A stretch of DNA of 18,112 bases from CAZWSX01 sp964636985 (GTDB lineage Bacteria > Planctomycetota > Planctomycetia > Pirellulales > Pirellulaceae), in the NCBI GenBank assembly GCA_964636985.1, contig CAZWSX010000062.1, positions 1 through 18,112 of the forward strand, written 5' to 3'. Position 1 is the first letter of the stretch, and each line of letters begins with the position of its first letter. The position numbers and the translations under genes are program-made. This document shows, piece by piece, positions 1 to 8,134 of this stretch. A model generated the notes under the pieces. That model did no database searches and was not told where the DNA came from. It worked only from the letters and a program-made list of their open reading frames with translations.

Positions 1-9
1 TTTAGCTAA

Positions 10-34
10 TTTGGGGCGGATTTTTCGCCCCAAA
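10..34. repeat. Perfect 9-bp inverted repeat upstream of smc
   Basis: The arms TTTGGGGCG (10-18) and CGCCCCAAA (26-34) are exact reverse complements around a 7-nt T-rich loop. No uninterrupted T tract follows on the plus strand, so a rho-independent terminator for an upstream gene is possible but not well supported. It could equally be a leader hairpin of smc. Nothing else was recognised in the 137 bases before smc. Confidence 0.5.
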
Positions 35-137
35 CGATGATAAAATCCGCTTGGTGCCGACGCTTCTGCCTTCCGACGGCCGGTTGGCTGCGTTAATCTG
101 CAAGATTGTCGCCTGATCTCTCGTCTTTGCCCTACCC

Positions 138-3100
138 ATGCTGAAGGCCCTCGAAATCCACGGCTTCAAGAGCTTCGCGGATAAGACTCGTTTCGAGTTT
201 CCGCCGGGGATCACCGTCGTCGTCGGGCCAAACGGGTCGGGCAAATCGAACGTGGTCGACGCCATTCGCTGGGTGCTGGGCGAACAGAGCGTCAAAAGCA
301 TGCGCGGCCAGGAAATGGCCGACGTCATCTTCAAAGGCAACGGTGAAGGCGGGCGAAAGCCCATGAACACCGCCGAAGTGACAATGGTCCTCGACAATAC
401 CGAGCGGCTGCTGCCGATCGATGTCCCCGAAGTCCACGTCACACGCCGGCTTTTCCGCGGTGGCGAAGGGGAATACCTGATCAACCGGCAGCCGGTGCGG
501 CTGAAGGACGTGCGGGACCTGTTTCGCGGGACGGGCGTCGCCACTGACGGCTACAGCCTGATCGAGCAGGGCAAGGTCGACCGGATGCTGCAATCGTCGG
601 CCAAAGAACGCCGGGCGATGTTCGAAGAAGCAGCCGGCATCAGCCGCTTCAAAGTAAAAAAAATCGAAGCACTGCGGCGGTTGGAGCGAGTCGATCAGAA
701 CCTGCTGCGGCTGAGGGACATCGTCGACGAGGTCGATAACCGTTTGCGAAGCGTTCGCGCCCAGGCCGGCAAGGCGCGGCGTTATCGGGAATACAGTGAG
801 CGGCTGCGGGAACTTCGTACGTTGGCGGCCGCGGTCGCTTGGAAGCAACTTTCGAGCGAAATGGGCGAGGTCGACAAAGAGCTGACGGTTTGCGACGACC
901 GTTTGCAGGCGACCAACGAGACGCTGGAAGCCGCCGAGATCGCGCTGATCGAACTCGAGCAACAACAGAACGAGCACAACGAAACGCTGCGCCGCGACGA
1001 ACAACGATGGGGAAATCTCCGTGACCAGGCCCTTCGCCGCGACGACCATGCGGAAGAACTATTGACCCGGCAAGCGGCGCTGCACGAGGAAAAAATCCGC
1101 CGCGGGCAGCAAATTGCGACGCTTTGTATTCGCGTCCACGACGCTCAGTCGCGTTCGCACGAATTGAATCAGCGTTTGCAAGCGGCCGAGCTCGAGTGCG
1201 ACCGGCTTAACAAAGAAGTGATGATGTGCGAAGCGACCGCGATGGCCTCGACGCGGCGTTTCGACGAACTGCGCACCCAGGCGCAGGCGCTCCACCGACA
1301 GTACATCGAGCACGTGAAGCACGCGGCGGCTTTGGGAAACGAGGCTGGAACGCTCGTCACCCGGCAAGAGTCGCTGGCGGCGGCGCTGTCCGAATTCGAA
1401 CAGCAGCGACAGAACCTGCAGCAAGCGATCCATACCAACGCGACTTTGCAGCGGGAGCACCAGGAGCGACTGAAAGAGAACATCGCCGCCGAGGAAGCGA
1501 AGCGCAAAGAACGAGAAGAGGCCGATGTCGACCTCGACAAGAAGCGGCTCGTGCTGTCTGAACGGCAAGAGGACCTGGCCCACGTGCGCGGGCGGCACCG
1601 CGGTGCGATCGAACGATCGCAATTGCTCGAGAGTTGGGAGCGTCGCCGCGAGGGCGTGGGTGCCGGCGTCAAGAAACTGCTCGAGGTTTCGGCCGAAGGG
1701 AACACACCATTTAGTGCCCTCCGAGGTGTCCTTGCCGACCACATCAAAATCGACGCCAAGTGGGCGCCGTACCTGGAGTTAGCGCTGGGGACGTTCGACC
1801 AGGCGATTCTCGTGGCCGGCAATGCCGCGACCATCGACGAATTGACCGCTCACTGCCGCGACCTGGCTGGGCCGGTCTCGTTGATTCTGGCCGACATGGA
1901 GTCGAAGACGGCGGTTTTGCCGTCGCTAGAAAACGAGCCGGGAGTGATTGCTTGCCTGGCCGATCTGGTGGAGACCGCCAGCGAGTATCGACCGCTGGCC
2001 AATCGATTGCTGGCCAATGTTTGGCTGGCAAGTACGCTGGCCGACGCCCGGCGGTTGCAGACTTTGGTCCCAAGCGGCCGTTTTATCACGCTTGACCGGC
2101 AGCTGCTGGAGCCCAACGGATCGCTGACGATCGCCAGCGAATCGACAGCCGTGGGGCTGGTTTCGCGCAAGAGCGAGTTGCGGACGCTGCGGAATGATAT
2201 TCCGGTTTTTGAGCGGCAGATCACCGATGCGCAGGCGGAGATTGCCTTGCTCAAGGAAAACATCACCGCACTGGAACTGCATTCGCGGCAATTGGCTGAC
2301 GTGCATCACGCGGTGGCAGCGAGAGTTTCGGAGAGCCGTTCGGCCATCGCCAAGGAACAACGCGAGGGGGAAGAACTGGCCTCGCGATTGGCATCGCTCG
2401 AGAAGCAACACGCGTCGATGATGACCGACGTCGACGAAGCGAAAACGCGTTTGGCGCAAGTTCGAGCGACGCAGGCGGAGCACGAGCGGCGGACGTCGGC
2501 GATCGAGAGCCAACAACAAGAATTCGAATTGCAAACGCGGGCCGCCGATCAAACACGTCGCGAGGCGCAGCAGGCTCTCACGATTGCGCAGATCGAATTT
2601 GCGCGGTCGGAGCAACTTCGCGATGCCGTCCGATTTCAATCGGAACAATGCATCGAGGACGAGCACCAAAGGCAGCGATTGTTGTTCGAAGAGGAAACGC
2701 TGATCGGCGAATGCAACCAGCGCTCGGTCTCGTTGGAGCTGCAGATTTTGCGAGCCGAACAGGAGTCGGCTTCGTTTCGCTCCCAACAAGCGACGGCCGC
2801 GCTCGACGTCCAGCAGCGGATCGATCTTGTGCACGCCTTATCGCAGCAGCGGATCAATCTGCAATCGGACTGCCAACAATTGCGACGAACCAGCCGCGAA
2901 CTGGAAACGCTGCGCGGCGCCGCCCGATTGCGCAAGGGTGAACTGTCGCAGCGGCGGGAGGGGATCGCGACGCGTTTGACCGAAGACTACGGAATCGAGT
3001 CGGCCACGCTGACAGATTTCCCGCTGGAGGGCGTCGCTTTTGATCCGATTCCGGCCGAAGACGAAATGACGGCCTTGCGGCGTAAGATCAACGCCATTGG

Positions 3101-3791
3101 CGCGGTCAATCTCGATGCGCTCGACGAGCTCGACGAGTTGGAAGTGCGGCACAAATCGCTCAATGAACAATACACCGACTTGTCGGACGCCAAGCAATCG
3201 CTCGAGAAGGTGATCCACCGGATCGACAACGACAGCCGGCGGCTGTTCGTCGAGACACTGGAAGCGGTGCGGCTCAACTTCCAGACTCTTTATCGCCGCG
3301 CCTTTGGCGGCGGCAAGGCCGATCTGGTGCTGGAAGAAGGGGTCGACGTGCTGGAGTCGGGCGTCGAGATCATGGCGACTCCGCCTGGCAAATCGTCGTT
3401 CAGCAACTCGCTACTTTCCGGCGGCGAGCGGGCGCTAACGGCAGTGGCGCTTTTGCTCGCGATTTTTCAATTCCGGCCGAGCCCGTTCTGCGTGCTGGAC
3501 GAAGTCGATGCCCCCTTCGACGAGGCCAACATCGGCCGGTTCATCGATGTACTGAAAGAATTCCTGAGCACCACCCGTTTCATCATCGTGACCCACTCGA
3601 AGCGCACGATGACTGCCGCGAACACGCTGTACGGTGTGACGATGCAGGAGTCGGGCGTGAGCAAGCGGGTGAGCGTGCGTTTCGAAGATGTCTCGGACGA
3701 TGGCCGCATCAGCAGCGAGGCAGTCCGCCGCGAAGAGGCCCGCGAGAACGAAGAGCGGGACGGCGAACAATCAAGTCGCACAGTGGCTTAG
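138..3791 (+). CDS. smc: Chromosome segregation ATPase SMC
   Basis: This is the SMC subunit of the bacterial condensin, which with ScpA and ScpB (not in this window) compacts and organises newly replicated chromosomes in the nucleoid. The 1,217 residues match the usual family length of about 1,150-1,250. The N-terminal ATPase half begins at once with the typical opening MLKALEIHGFKSFADKT, and Walker A GPNGSGKSN is at residues 30-38. A Q-loop-like segment (SLIEQGKVDRML) follows near residues 140-151. Long coiled-coil arms rich in E, R, Q and A run from about 170 to 500 and 680 to 1000, around a hinge at about 505-675. The C-terminal half carries the ABC signature LSGGE (1093-1097) and Walker B FCVLDEVD (1117-1124), followed by the SMC-type IIVTHSKRTM. 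The ATG at 138 is chosen because the conserved N-terminus starts there; no Shine-Dalgarno site is evident. It converges on the anti-sigma gene. The reading frame is intact. Confidence 0.97.
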   Translation: MLKALEIHGFKSFADKTRFEFPPGITVVVGPNGSGKSNVVDAIRWVLGEQSVKSMRGQEMADVIFKGNGEGGRKPMNTAEVTMVLDNTERLLPIDVPEVHVTRRLFRGGEGEYLINRQPVRLKDVRDLFRGTGVATDGYSLIEQGKVDRMLQSSAKERRAMFEEAAGISRFKVKKIEALRRLERVDQNLLRLRDIVDEVDNRLRSVRAQAGKARRYREYSERLRELRTLAAAVAWKQLSSEMGEVDKELTVCDDRLQATNETLEAAEIALIELEQQQNEHNETLRRDEQRWGNLRDQALRRDDHAEELLTRQAALHEEKIRRGQQIATLCIRVHDAQSRSHELNQRLQAAELECDRLNKEVMMCEATAMASTRRFDELRTQAQALHRQYIEHVKHAAALGNEAGTLVTRQESLAAALSEFEQQRQNLQQAIHTNATLQREHQERLKENIAAEEAKRKEREEADVDLDKKRLVLSERQEDLAHVRGRHRGAIERSQLLESWERRREGVGAGVKKLLEVSAEGNTPFSALRGVLADHIKIDAKWAPYLELALGTFDQAILVAGNAATIDELTAHCRDLAGPVSLILADMESKTAVLPSLENEPGVIACLADLVETASEYRPLANRLLANVWLASTLADARRLQTLVPSGRFITLDRQLLEPNGSLTIASESTAVGLVSRKSELRTLRNDIPVFERQITDAQAEIALLKENITALELHSRQLADVHHAVAARVSESRSAIAKEQREGEELASRLASLEKQHASMMTDVDEAKTRLAQVRATQAEHERRTSAIESQQQEFELQTRAADQTRREAQQALTIAQIEFARSEQLRDAVRFQSEQCIEDEHQRQRLLFEEETLIGECNQRSVSLELQILRAEQESASFRSQQATAALDVQQRIDLVHALSQQRINLQSDCQQLRRTSRELETLRGAARLRKGELSQRREGIATRLTEDYGIESATLTDFPLEGVAFDPIPAEDEMTALRRKINAIGAVNLDALDELDELEVRHKSLNEQYTDLSDAKQSLEKVIHRIDNDSRRLFVETLEAVRLNFQTLYRRAFGGGKADLVLEEGVDVLESGVEIMATPPGKSSFSNSLLSGGERALTAVALLLAIFQFRPSPFCVLDEVDAPFDEANIGRFIDVLKEFLSTTRFIIVTHSKRTMTAANTLYGVTMQESGVSKRVSVRFEDVSDDGRISSEAVRREEARENEERDGEQSSRTVA

Positions 3792-3816
3792 TTTTTCACC
3801 GCGCTGTTTTTCACCG
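3791..3816. repeat. Short direct repeat in the smc/anti-sigma convergent gap
   Basis: The 11-mer GTTTTTCACCG occurs at 3791-3801 and again at 3806-3816. The first copy begins on the last base of the smc stop codon. The gap between the two convergent genes is only 47 bp and contains no clear terminator stem. The repeat may be a small local duplication; no function is inferred. Confidence 0.5.
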
Positions 3817-3838
3817 TCCTTAGGACTTAGAGGCTCCG

Positions 3839-6800
3839 CTATTTTTCTGAGGCGGGAACGGGCTCGGGCGAAGCAGACGCTGCTGGTTCGGCTTTCGAAC
3901 CTGCAGCCTCTTGCGATTCAGTGCCTGCTTCGATGCTTGCGTTCGCTTTCGCGGACTCACGGCCAAGGAGATCGGCTGATTGCTGGCCGGACTTGGGGAC
4001 GATGATCACGAGCCACCGGGGGCGAGTTGCCGTGCCTCTGCCATAACGGGAAAGTCTCAGGCCTTCGTTTTCGTCCTTGTTTTTTTCGTCTTCGGTTCGC
4101 GTCGTTGGGGCTGCTTCACGTTCTAAGGTAGACGACTTTCCGGCGACACCCGCGCGTTCGCTTTTTTGCATTACTTCCTTGCTGGCGTCTTCCGCCGGTT
4201 TACTGCCTTTGCCTGCCGGATTTTTTTCTCCACTTTGGCGACCTTCTGGTTCGCGGGCTGGTGCGTTCCGGGGATCTGGATCGGATGGTCGCGAAGTAGG
4301 AGGAGCAGGCGCCGTTGGAGCTGGGGCAGGTGCGGGACCGCCGGCCGCTGGGGGCGCAGGCTTCCCTGCGGCTCCGGGAACTGGAGCGCTAGGAGTTGGC
4401 GCAGCGGGACGATCGTCGTCAACCGCGGACTTAGGCATCTCCGGTTTTGGTGCGTCGGCTTTCCGCAGGTCGGATTTCGCAGGGCTGGGGCTCGCGGCTG
4501 CCGGTTTGCCAGCTAACGATTCCAGCTTGCTCTGAGCTTGCCCTTCGGGGGCCGAACTATCGGGCGATGACTCAGCCAGCTCTTGGAAATCTTGGGCCGG
4601 AGCTTTTTGACGCGAGATCTTCTTACTGGGGATGGGAGCGCTCGATGCGCCACGGGCTTTGGCGTTTTTATCGGCCTCCTTTTTATCCGCGTCCTTTTTA
4701 TCGTCGTTGTTATTTTGGTCGCTCCACTTGTCTCGGTTGGACTTGTCGAGGCGGGACTTGTCTCCCCCTGCCGTGCCTAAGCCCGCTTTAAGTTCGCCCG
4801 ACATTTCCAGGCCCGAAGCGGGTGCATCGAATGCCAGCGTCATCGGCGCGCTTGCAACCTCGGGCTCTCCCGAGTTGATGTCGGGCTGGCGCGCTTCTTC
4901 GCTTAGCGTACGCCGCAGCCAGCGGAACTCTTGTACGTAGGGATGGCCGTCGGCCGTATAGCGACTTCCGCCCCCGAAACCGAACTCAGGCGCCGCCTGG
5001 CCGTTGGTCGCTGCCAGTTTTTTGGTGACCGAATCGACGGGAGCATTAACTTCTGCGTCTACGTTTGCCTCGGTGCCGATGTCGCTGTCGGCTTTGGTCT
5101 TCTTACTTAAGTCGGCGCTATCCCCGCGGCGCCGACTTTTTTCAGCGTTGCTTTTCTTGCCGTTGTTGGTTGCAACCCCGTTTTCGTCAATCGCTTTAGC
5201 TTCGTCCTCGCTCTTTGGTTCCGCTCTCTCTCTGGTCACCTCTTCTTCGAACATCTTATCAGCAGCCGGCGAAGGAGCTGGCTCTTCCGTCGCCGGAGAG
5301 GGGATGGACTTATTGCCAAATCGGTCAGTGGCGGTTCGCGAGCGGCTCGTCGCCTCTTTTTGATCTTTTTGCTCGCCTTCCTTCTGCGCGGACTCCACCT
5401 GTCGCGCACTATCTGCTTGCCCGGCCGCCAAGCCGCTGCGCGAGTCGTTTTCCGTTTTCAGAACCGCGCCGAAGGACTCCACACCCAGGCTCCGTTCGGT
5501 TTCGATACGTTGAAGGCCGTCACGTTCAGCAGAGTCGGGCTTTTCCAACATATAGGGCGTGATGTCAAACTCTGATTGAAACTTCTTCAACAGTTGCTGC
5601 CCTTCGGGGGCCTCCATGTCGACAAGCAAGATGGAGGCTTCTTGGGGCTCGCCATAAAGGCGAAAATGTGCCTTCACATCCTGGGGCTGTTTCGTGTCGT
5701 CGGTGTACCCGTCAGCCGCTAAGGTGTCTATCGAGAAAGCAGCCGATTGATCCGGCGGAGTAAAATCGGTCGCTGGACCCGTTTCGGCCTCTTTCGACTT
5801 CGATTCCAGCTTCGAGTCGGCTGTTCCGGCAAGCTGATTCTCGTTGGCCACACTGGTCTCGCTGGTCACATCGCCGTCGGCTTTCTCGCCAGCATCCTTC
5901 TTGCCAACTTCTTTTTTGAAGGTGGCATCGTCCATCGCCTGGGTCGCAACGGACTGCTTCCGTCGCACATTGTCTCGCTGGAGCATTGCCACCTTCGCAC
6001 CATCCGCCAACGGCTTGGCCATCCAAACCACGACGCCCCGCTGCGCCGAGCGCTGCACCTGTTGTTCCAACCCCTTCTCATCCGACGCGGCGCGATTTTT
6101 TGCCAGCGTGTCCTTGAGATACTCCTTCGCCTGCGGCTTGCCTTCGTCGGCATCCTCCTTGGAGCGGTCCTCGTTGACGCCTTCTTCGTTCAAGTGCTCT
6201 TGATCCGTACCATCTCTCAGTTCCAACTGGTCGCCAGGGGCGTTCGCGAAGGATCGGAGTTGTCGTTTGCGATCCGTGTCGCCTTCGTGCGCCTGGGCAT
6301 ACCGGACGAGATCGTAGAGGGCCTCATCTATCGAAGGCGCCCTGAATTGGTACGGCTCCCCTTCCGCCAACTTGTCTTCGGACGAAGGCACTTTGACCAA
6401 GTCGCCAAGTTGCCCCATATCGCTCGTCATCGCTCCCAGCGTTGACGATCCGGGTCCGGCAGGTCCACGACCACCCAAGCCCCCACCCGCTTCGCCGTTG
6501 TTGCTGTAGCCGCGTGGTGTATTTTGGGAATAGTTTTCGATCGAAACGCCAGCTTCAACTCGGGGCGCCCGCCCCATCGGCGCGGGCACCGCGTCTGCTG
6601 TCTTCGCATTGAAACCAAGCTCTGGAGCGTTGGGCTTGTTCAGCACGATGGGAATCACGACCAGCAAGCCAATGGCCGCTGCCGCCGCGCTCATTTGCCA
6701 GTACCAGCCGGGCATCTTTCGATTGTTAGGAATCGAGATCGAGGCGGGCGTTGGGGCATCGTCGCCTTGACCTGAGTGCTTGGCGGGGCCCGCGTGCTGG

Positions 6801-7138
6801 ATGGGGTTCAGGTTGGCGGATTTGCTCTCGGAAGCGTTTGGCGCTGTGGCCTTGGCAGCGGCCGCGACGGGATTGCCGTGGGTACGATCGTTTCCGTTGG
6901 TACGTTCCGTTTCGGCGGCGCGTTGGCGGGCCATCGTCACCACCCGGCGGGCGAAATCGGCATCGAGCTTGGCCTTGGGCAAGCCTTGCAGACGTTGCCG
7001 CAAGGCGACCAGCTCGCGGTGCAAGCGGCGGAACTCGGCGTTTTCGACTAGGAGCCGCTCGACTTGCGCGCGCTCATCACCCGTCGCCTCGTCGTCGAGG
7101 TAGGCGCTCAGCAGGATTTCAAAGTCGGAATGGTTCAT
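3839..7138 (-). CDS. Very long membrane-anchored anti-sigma-factor-like protein
   Basis: This is probably the anti-sigma partner of the ECF sigma factor just upstream. Residues 1-55 (MNHSDFEILLSAYLDDEATG and on) have the helical start of anti-sigma factors: a 'L-S-A-Y-L-D-D/G-E' helix and a second helix rich in L, R and E. The Hx3CxxC zinc ligands of ZAS domains are absent. One membrane segment lies at about residues 148-167 (SAAAAAIGLLVVIPIVLNK). The remaining roughly 930 residues should be extracytoplasmic. They are mostly low complexity (A, P, S, K, E, D, with Gly-rich and Pro-Ala stretches near 215-235 and 955-985) and are interrupted by short hydrophobic strand/helix islands near 370 (VVVWMAKPL), 490-525 (ILLVDMEAP) and 1040-1050 (RWLVIIVPKS). 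The ATG at 7138 is chosen because the anti-sigma helix begins there. The frame stays open to an ATG at 7192 and a GTG at 7195, which would add 18-19 residues and shorten the gap to the sigma gene to about 21 nt. Ordinary anti-sigma factors are 100-300 residues; what the long exterior senses is unknown. Confidence 0.75.
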   Translation of the reverse strand: MNHSDFEILLSAYLDDEATGDERAQVERLLVENAEFRRLHRELVALRQRLQGLPKAKLDADFARRVVTMARQRAAETERTNGNDRTHGNPVAAAAKATAPNASESKSANLNPIQHAGPAKHSGQGDDAPTPASISIPNNRKMPGWYWQMSAAAAAIGLLVVIPIVLNKPNAPELGFNAKTADAVPAPMGRAPRVEAGVSIENYSQNTPRGYSNNGEAGGGLGGRGPAGPGSSTLGAMTSDMGQLGDLVKVPSSEDKLAEGEPYQFRAPSIDEALYDLVRYAQAHEGDTDRKRQLRSFANAPGDQLELRDGTDQEHLNEEGVNEDRSKEDADEGKPQAKEYLKDTLAKNRAASDEKGLEQQVQRSAQRGVVVWMAKPLADGAKVAMLQRDNVRRKQSVATQAMDDATFKKEVGKKDAGEKADGDVTSETSVANENQLAGTADSKLESKSKEAETGPATDFTPPDQSAAFSIDTLAADGYTDDTKQPQDVKAHFRLYGEPQEASILLVDMEAPEGQQLLKKFQSEFDITPYMLEKPDSAERDGLQRIETERSLGVESFGAVLKTENDSRSGLAAGQADSARQVESAQKEGEQKDQKEATSRSRTATDRFGNKSIPSPATEEPAPSPAADKMFEEEVTRERAEPKSEDEAKAIDENGVATNNGKKSNAEKSRRRGDSADLSKKTKADSDIGTEANVDAEVNAPVDSVTKKLAATNGQAAPEFGFGGGSRYTADGHPYVQEFRWLRRTLSEEARQPDINSGEPEVASAPMTLAFDAPASGLEMSGELKAGLGTAGGDKSRLDKSNRDKWSDQNNNDDKKDADKKEADKNAKARGASSAPIPSKKISRQKAPAQDFQELAESSPDSSAPEGQAQSKLESLAGKPAAASPSPAKSDLRKADAPKPEMPKSAVDDDRPAAPTPSAPVPGAAGKPAPPAAGGPAPAPAPTAPAPPTSRPSDPDPRNAPAREPEGRQSGEKNPAGKGSKPAEDASKEVMQKSERAGVAGKSSTLEREAAPTTRTEDEKNKDENEGLRLSRYGRGTATRPRWLVIIVPKSGQQSADLLGRESAKANASIEAGTESQEAAGSKAEPAASASPEPVPASEK

Positions 7139-7216
7139 GGCAGGGATTGGAAGTGCGATAGTACGTGAGGGTTGCAGGTCATCTGTTTGCATCACCTATT
7201 TAGTGAGATGACTGCT

Positions 7217-7780
7217 TCACGTCGTCGATTCCTCCAAAAGGGGTTGAAGTTGCTCTCGCAATTGCATGCGGGCGCGGTGGATGCGGCTGCGAACCGTTCC
7301 CACCGGGAGATCCAAAATCGCGCTGATCGTCTCGTAATCACATCCTTCGATTTCGCGGAGGACGAGGATCGCGCGGTGCTCGTCGCTCAGGCGGTCTAAG
7401 GCGCTGCGGACCTGAACGGCTCGCTCCTCGCGGAGGACGCGTTCGGCGGCATCCTCGCCCCCGTCGACAGCCTCTCGTCCTGTTTGTTCGCGATGCTCGT
7501 CCACCGAACATTCCTCACGACGTTTGCGTTTGCGGCTGATCGCCAGGTTGAAGGCGATCCGGTAGAGCCACGTAAAAAACGAACTGGTTTGCTGGAACGA
7601 TTTGAGCTTGAGGTACGCCTGGATGAACGCTTCCTGGACGACATCCTCGGCCTCTTCGCGCGCAGACGCGACATGCGTCATGGCGTTGAACAAGCGATCC
7701 TGATATCGCAGGACCATTTGTTCGAACGCCGCTGCATTTCCGGCGAGCGTATCGGCGATGAGTTGCTTTTCGTCGTTCAC
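7217..7780 (-). CDS. ECF-subfamily RNA polymerase sigma factor
   Basis: This is an extracytoplasmic-function sigma factor that would direct RNA polymerase to a dedicated promoter set. With the GTG start at 7780 it has 187 residues, the normal ECF length. Sigma region 2 spans about 17-84, with AFEQMVLRYQDRLF (18-31), EAEDVVQEAFIQAY (43-56) and FFTWLYRIAFNLA (68-80), followed by a basic stretch (SRKRKRRE). After an acidic linker, sigma region 4 spans about 125-178 and ends in the helix-turn-helix ETISAILDLPVGTVRSRIHRAR (its two halves at 150-160 and 161-171). The frame stays open upstream to 7969, but those 63 codons do not look like sigma sequence, so the GTG before NDEKQL is preferred; no Shine-Dalgarno site decides it. 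The anti-sigma-like gene follows on the same strand, so the two are probably cotranscribed, and the membrane partner likely controls this factor. Confidence 0.9.
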   Translation of the reverse strand: MNDEKQLIADTLAGNAAAFEQMVLRYQDRLFNAMTHVASAREEAEDVVQEAFIQAYLKLKSFQQTSSFFTWLYRIAFNLAISRKRKRREECSVDEHREQTGREAVDGGEDAAERVLREERAVQVRSALDRLSDEHRAILVLREIEGCDYETISAILDLPVGTVRSRIHRARMQLREQLQPLLEESTT

Positions 7781-8134
7781 TGCGCGCTGTTCACAGAGCC
7801 CTGCTTTTTTTGGGGCCTCGTGTTTTGTGCCGACTCGGTACTGGCGAGTTCCTGTTGCGTCGCAGTTTCGACGCAGCGGTCGCGCAAAAAGTTCCGAGAC
7901 GTCCCAAAACAGGGCAACTAAAAGGAATCTCCCCTTAAACATAACGGCGCCGGCGGGCATCCGTAACACGGATGCTGTAAGTTATTGGTGTGGCTGGACT
8001 TAGGGCAAGGACGTTGCGGCGCGGTTCGATTTTTCGCTTTGAGTCAGGAATAGGTCGTAGTGAATAGCGGGTGATTAGCGGGCTAGGCACGAGCTCCAAG
8101 ACCGCTCGGGAGAGCGGTCGTACGAGAGGAAATC
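7781..8134. other. Divergent intergenic region rich in short palindromes
   Basis: This 354-bp gap separates the sigma factor (leftward) from the first TIGR02996-like gene (rightward), so it should hold promoters for both. I could not pick convincing -35/-10 pairs. It contains three short inverted repeats: TGCGTCG/CGACGCA (7856-7875), GCATCCGT/ACGGATGC with a 3-nt loop (7957-7975) and GACCGCTC/GAGCGGTC (8100-8119). TAGCGGG is repeated at 8065-8071 and 8076-8082. No additional gene was recognised; the upstream open extension of the sigma frame runs through the hairpin at 7957-7975. Confidence 0.5.
8100..8119 (-). repeat. Perfect 8-bp hairpin just upstream of the first TIGR02996-like gene
   Basis: GACCGCTC (8100-8107) and GAGCGGTC (8112-8119) pair perfectly around a GGGA loop. 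Read on the minus strand the stem is directly preceded by GTAC (8120-8123), one base away from the GTAG tetranucleotide of REP elements. It ends 4 nt before the purine-rich ribosome binding site (8124-8132) of the next gene, so it could also affect that gene's translation. I cannot tell a dispersed repeat from a local leader hairpin without the rest of the genome. Confidence 0.5.

Noticed and set aside
132..3770. Long open frames on the minus strand and in other plus frames across smc, the longest about 300 codons
   Set aside because: They lie inside an intact conserved gene, show no family features and are rich in R, L, Q, A and S, as expected for frames mirrored from G/C-rich coding.
4077..6445. 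Plus-strand open frames opposite the anti-sigma-like gene
   Set aside because: Low-complexity mirror translations of the Ala/Lys/Glu-rich coding strand. No ribosome binding sites or domains; the minus-strand frame of 1,100 codons with a sensible anti-sigma start and membrane segment explains the region.
7781..7969. 63-codon N-terminal extension of the sigma factor
   Set aside because: Unlike the family, starts from a GTG in a hairpin, and the GTG at 7780 gives normal ECF length.
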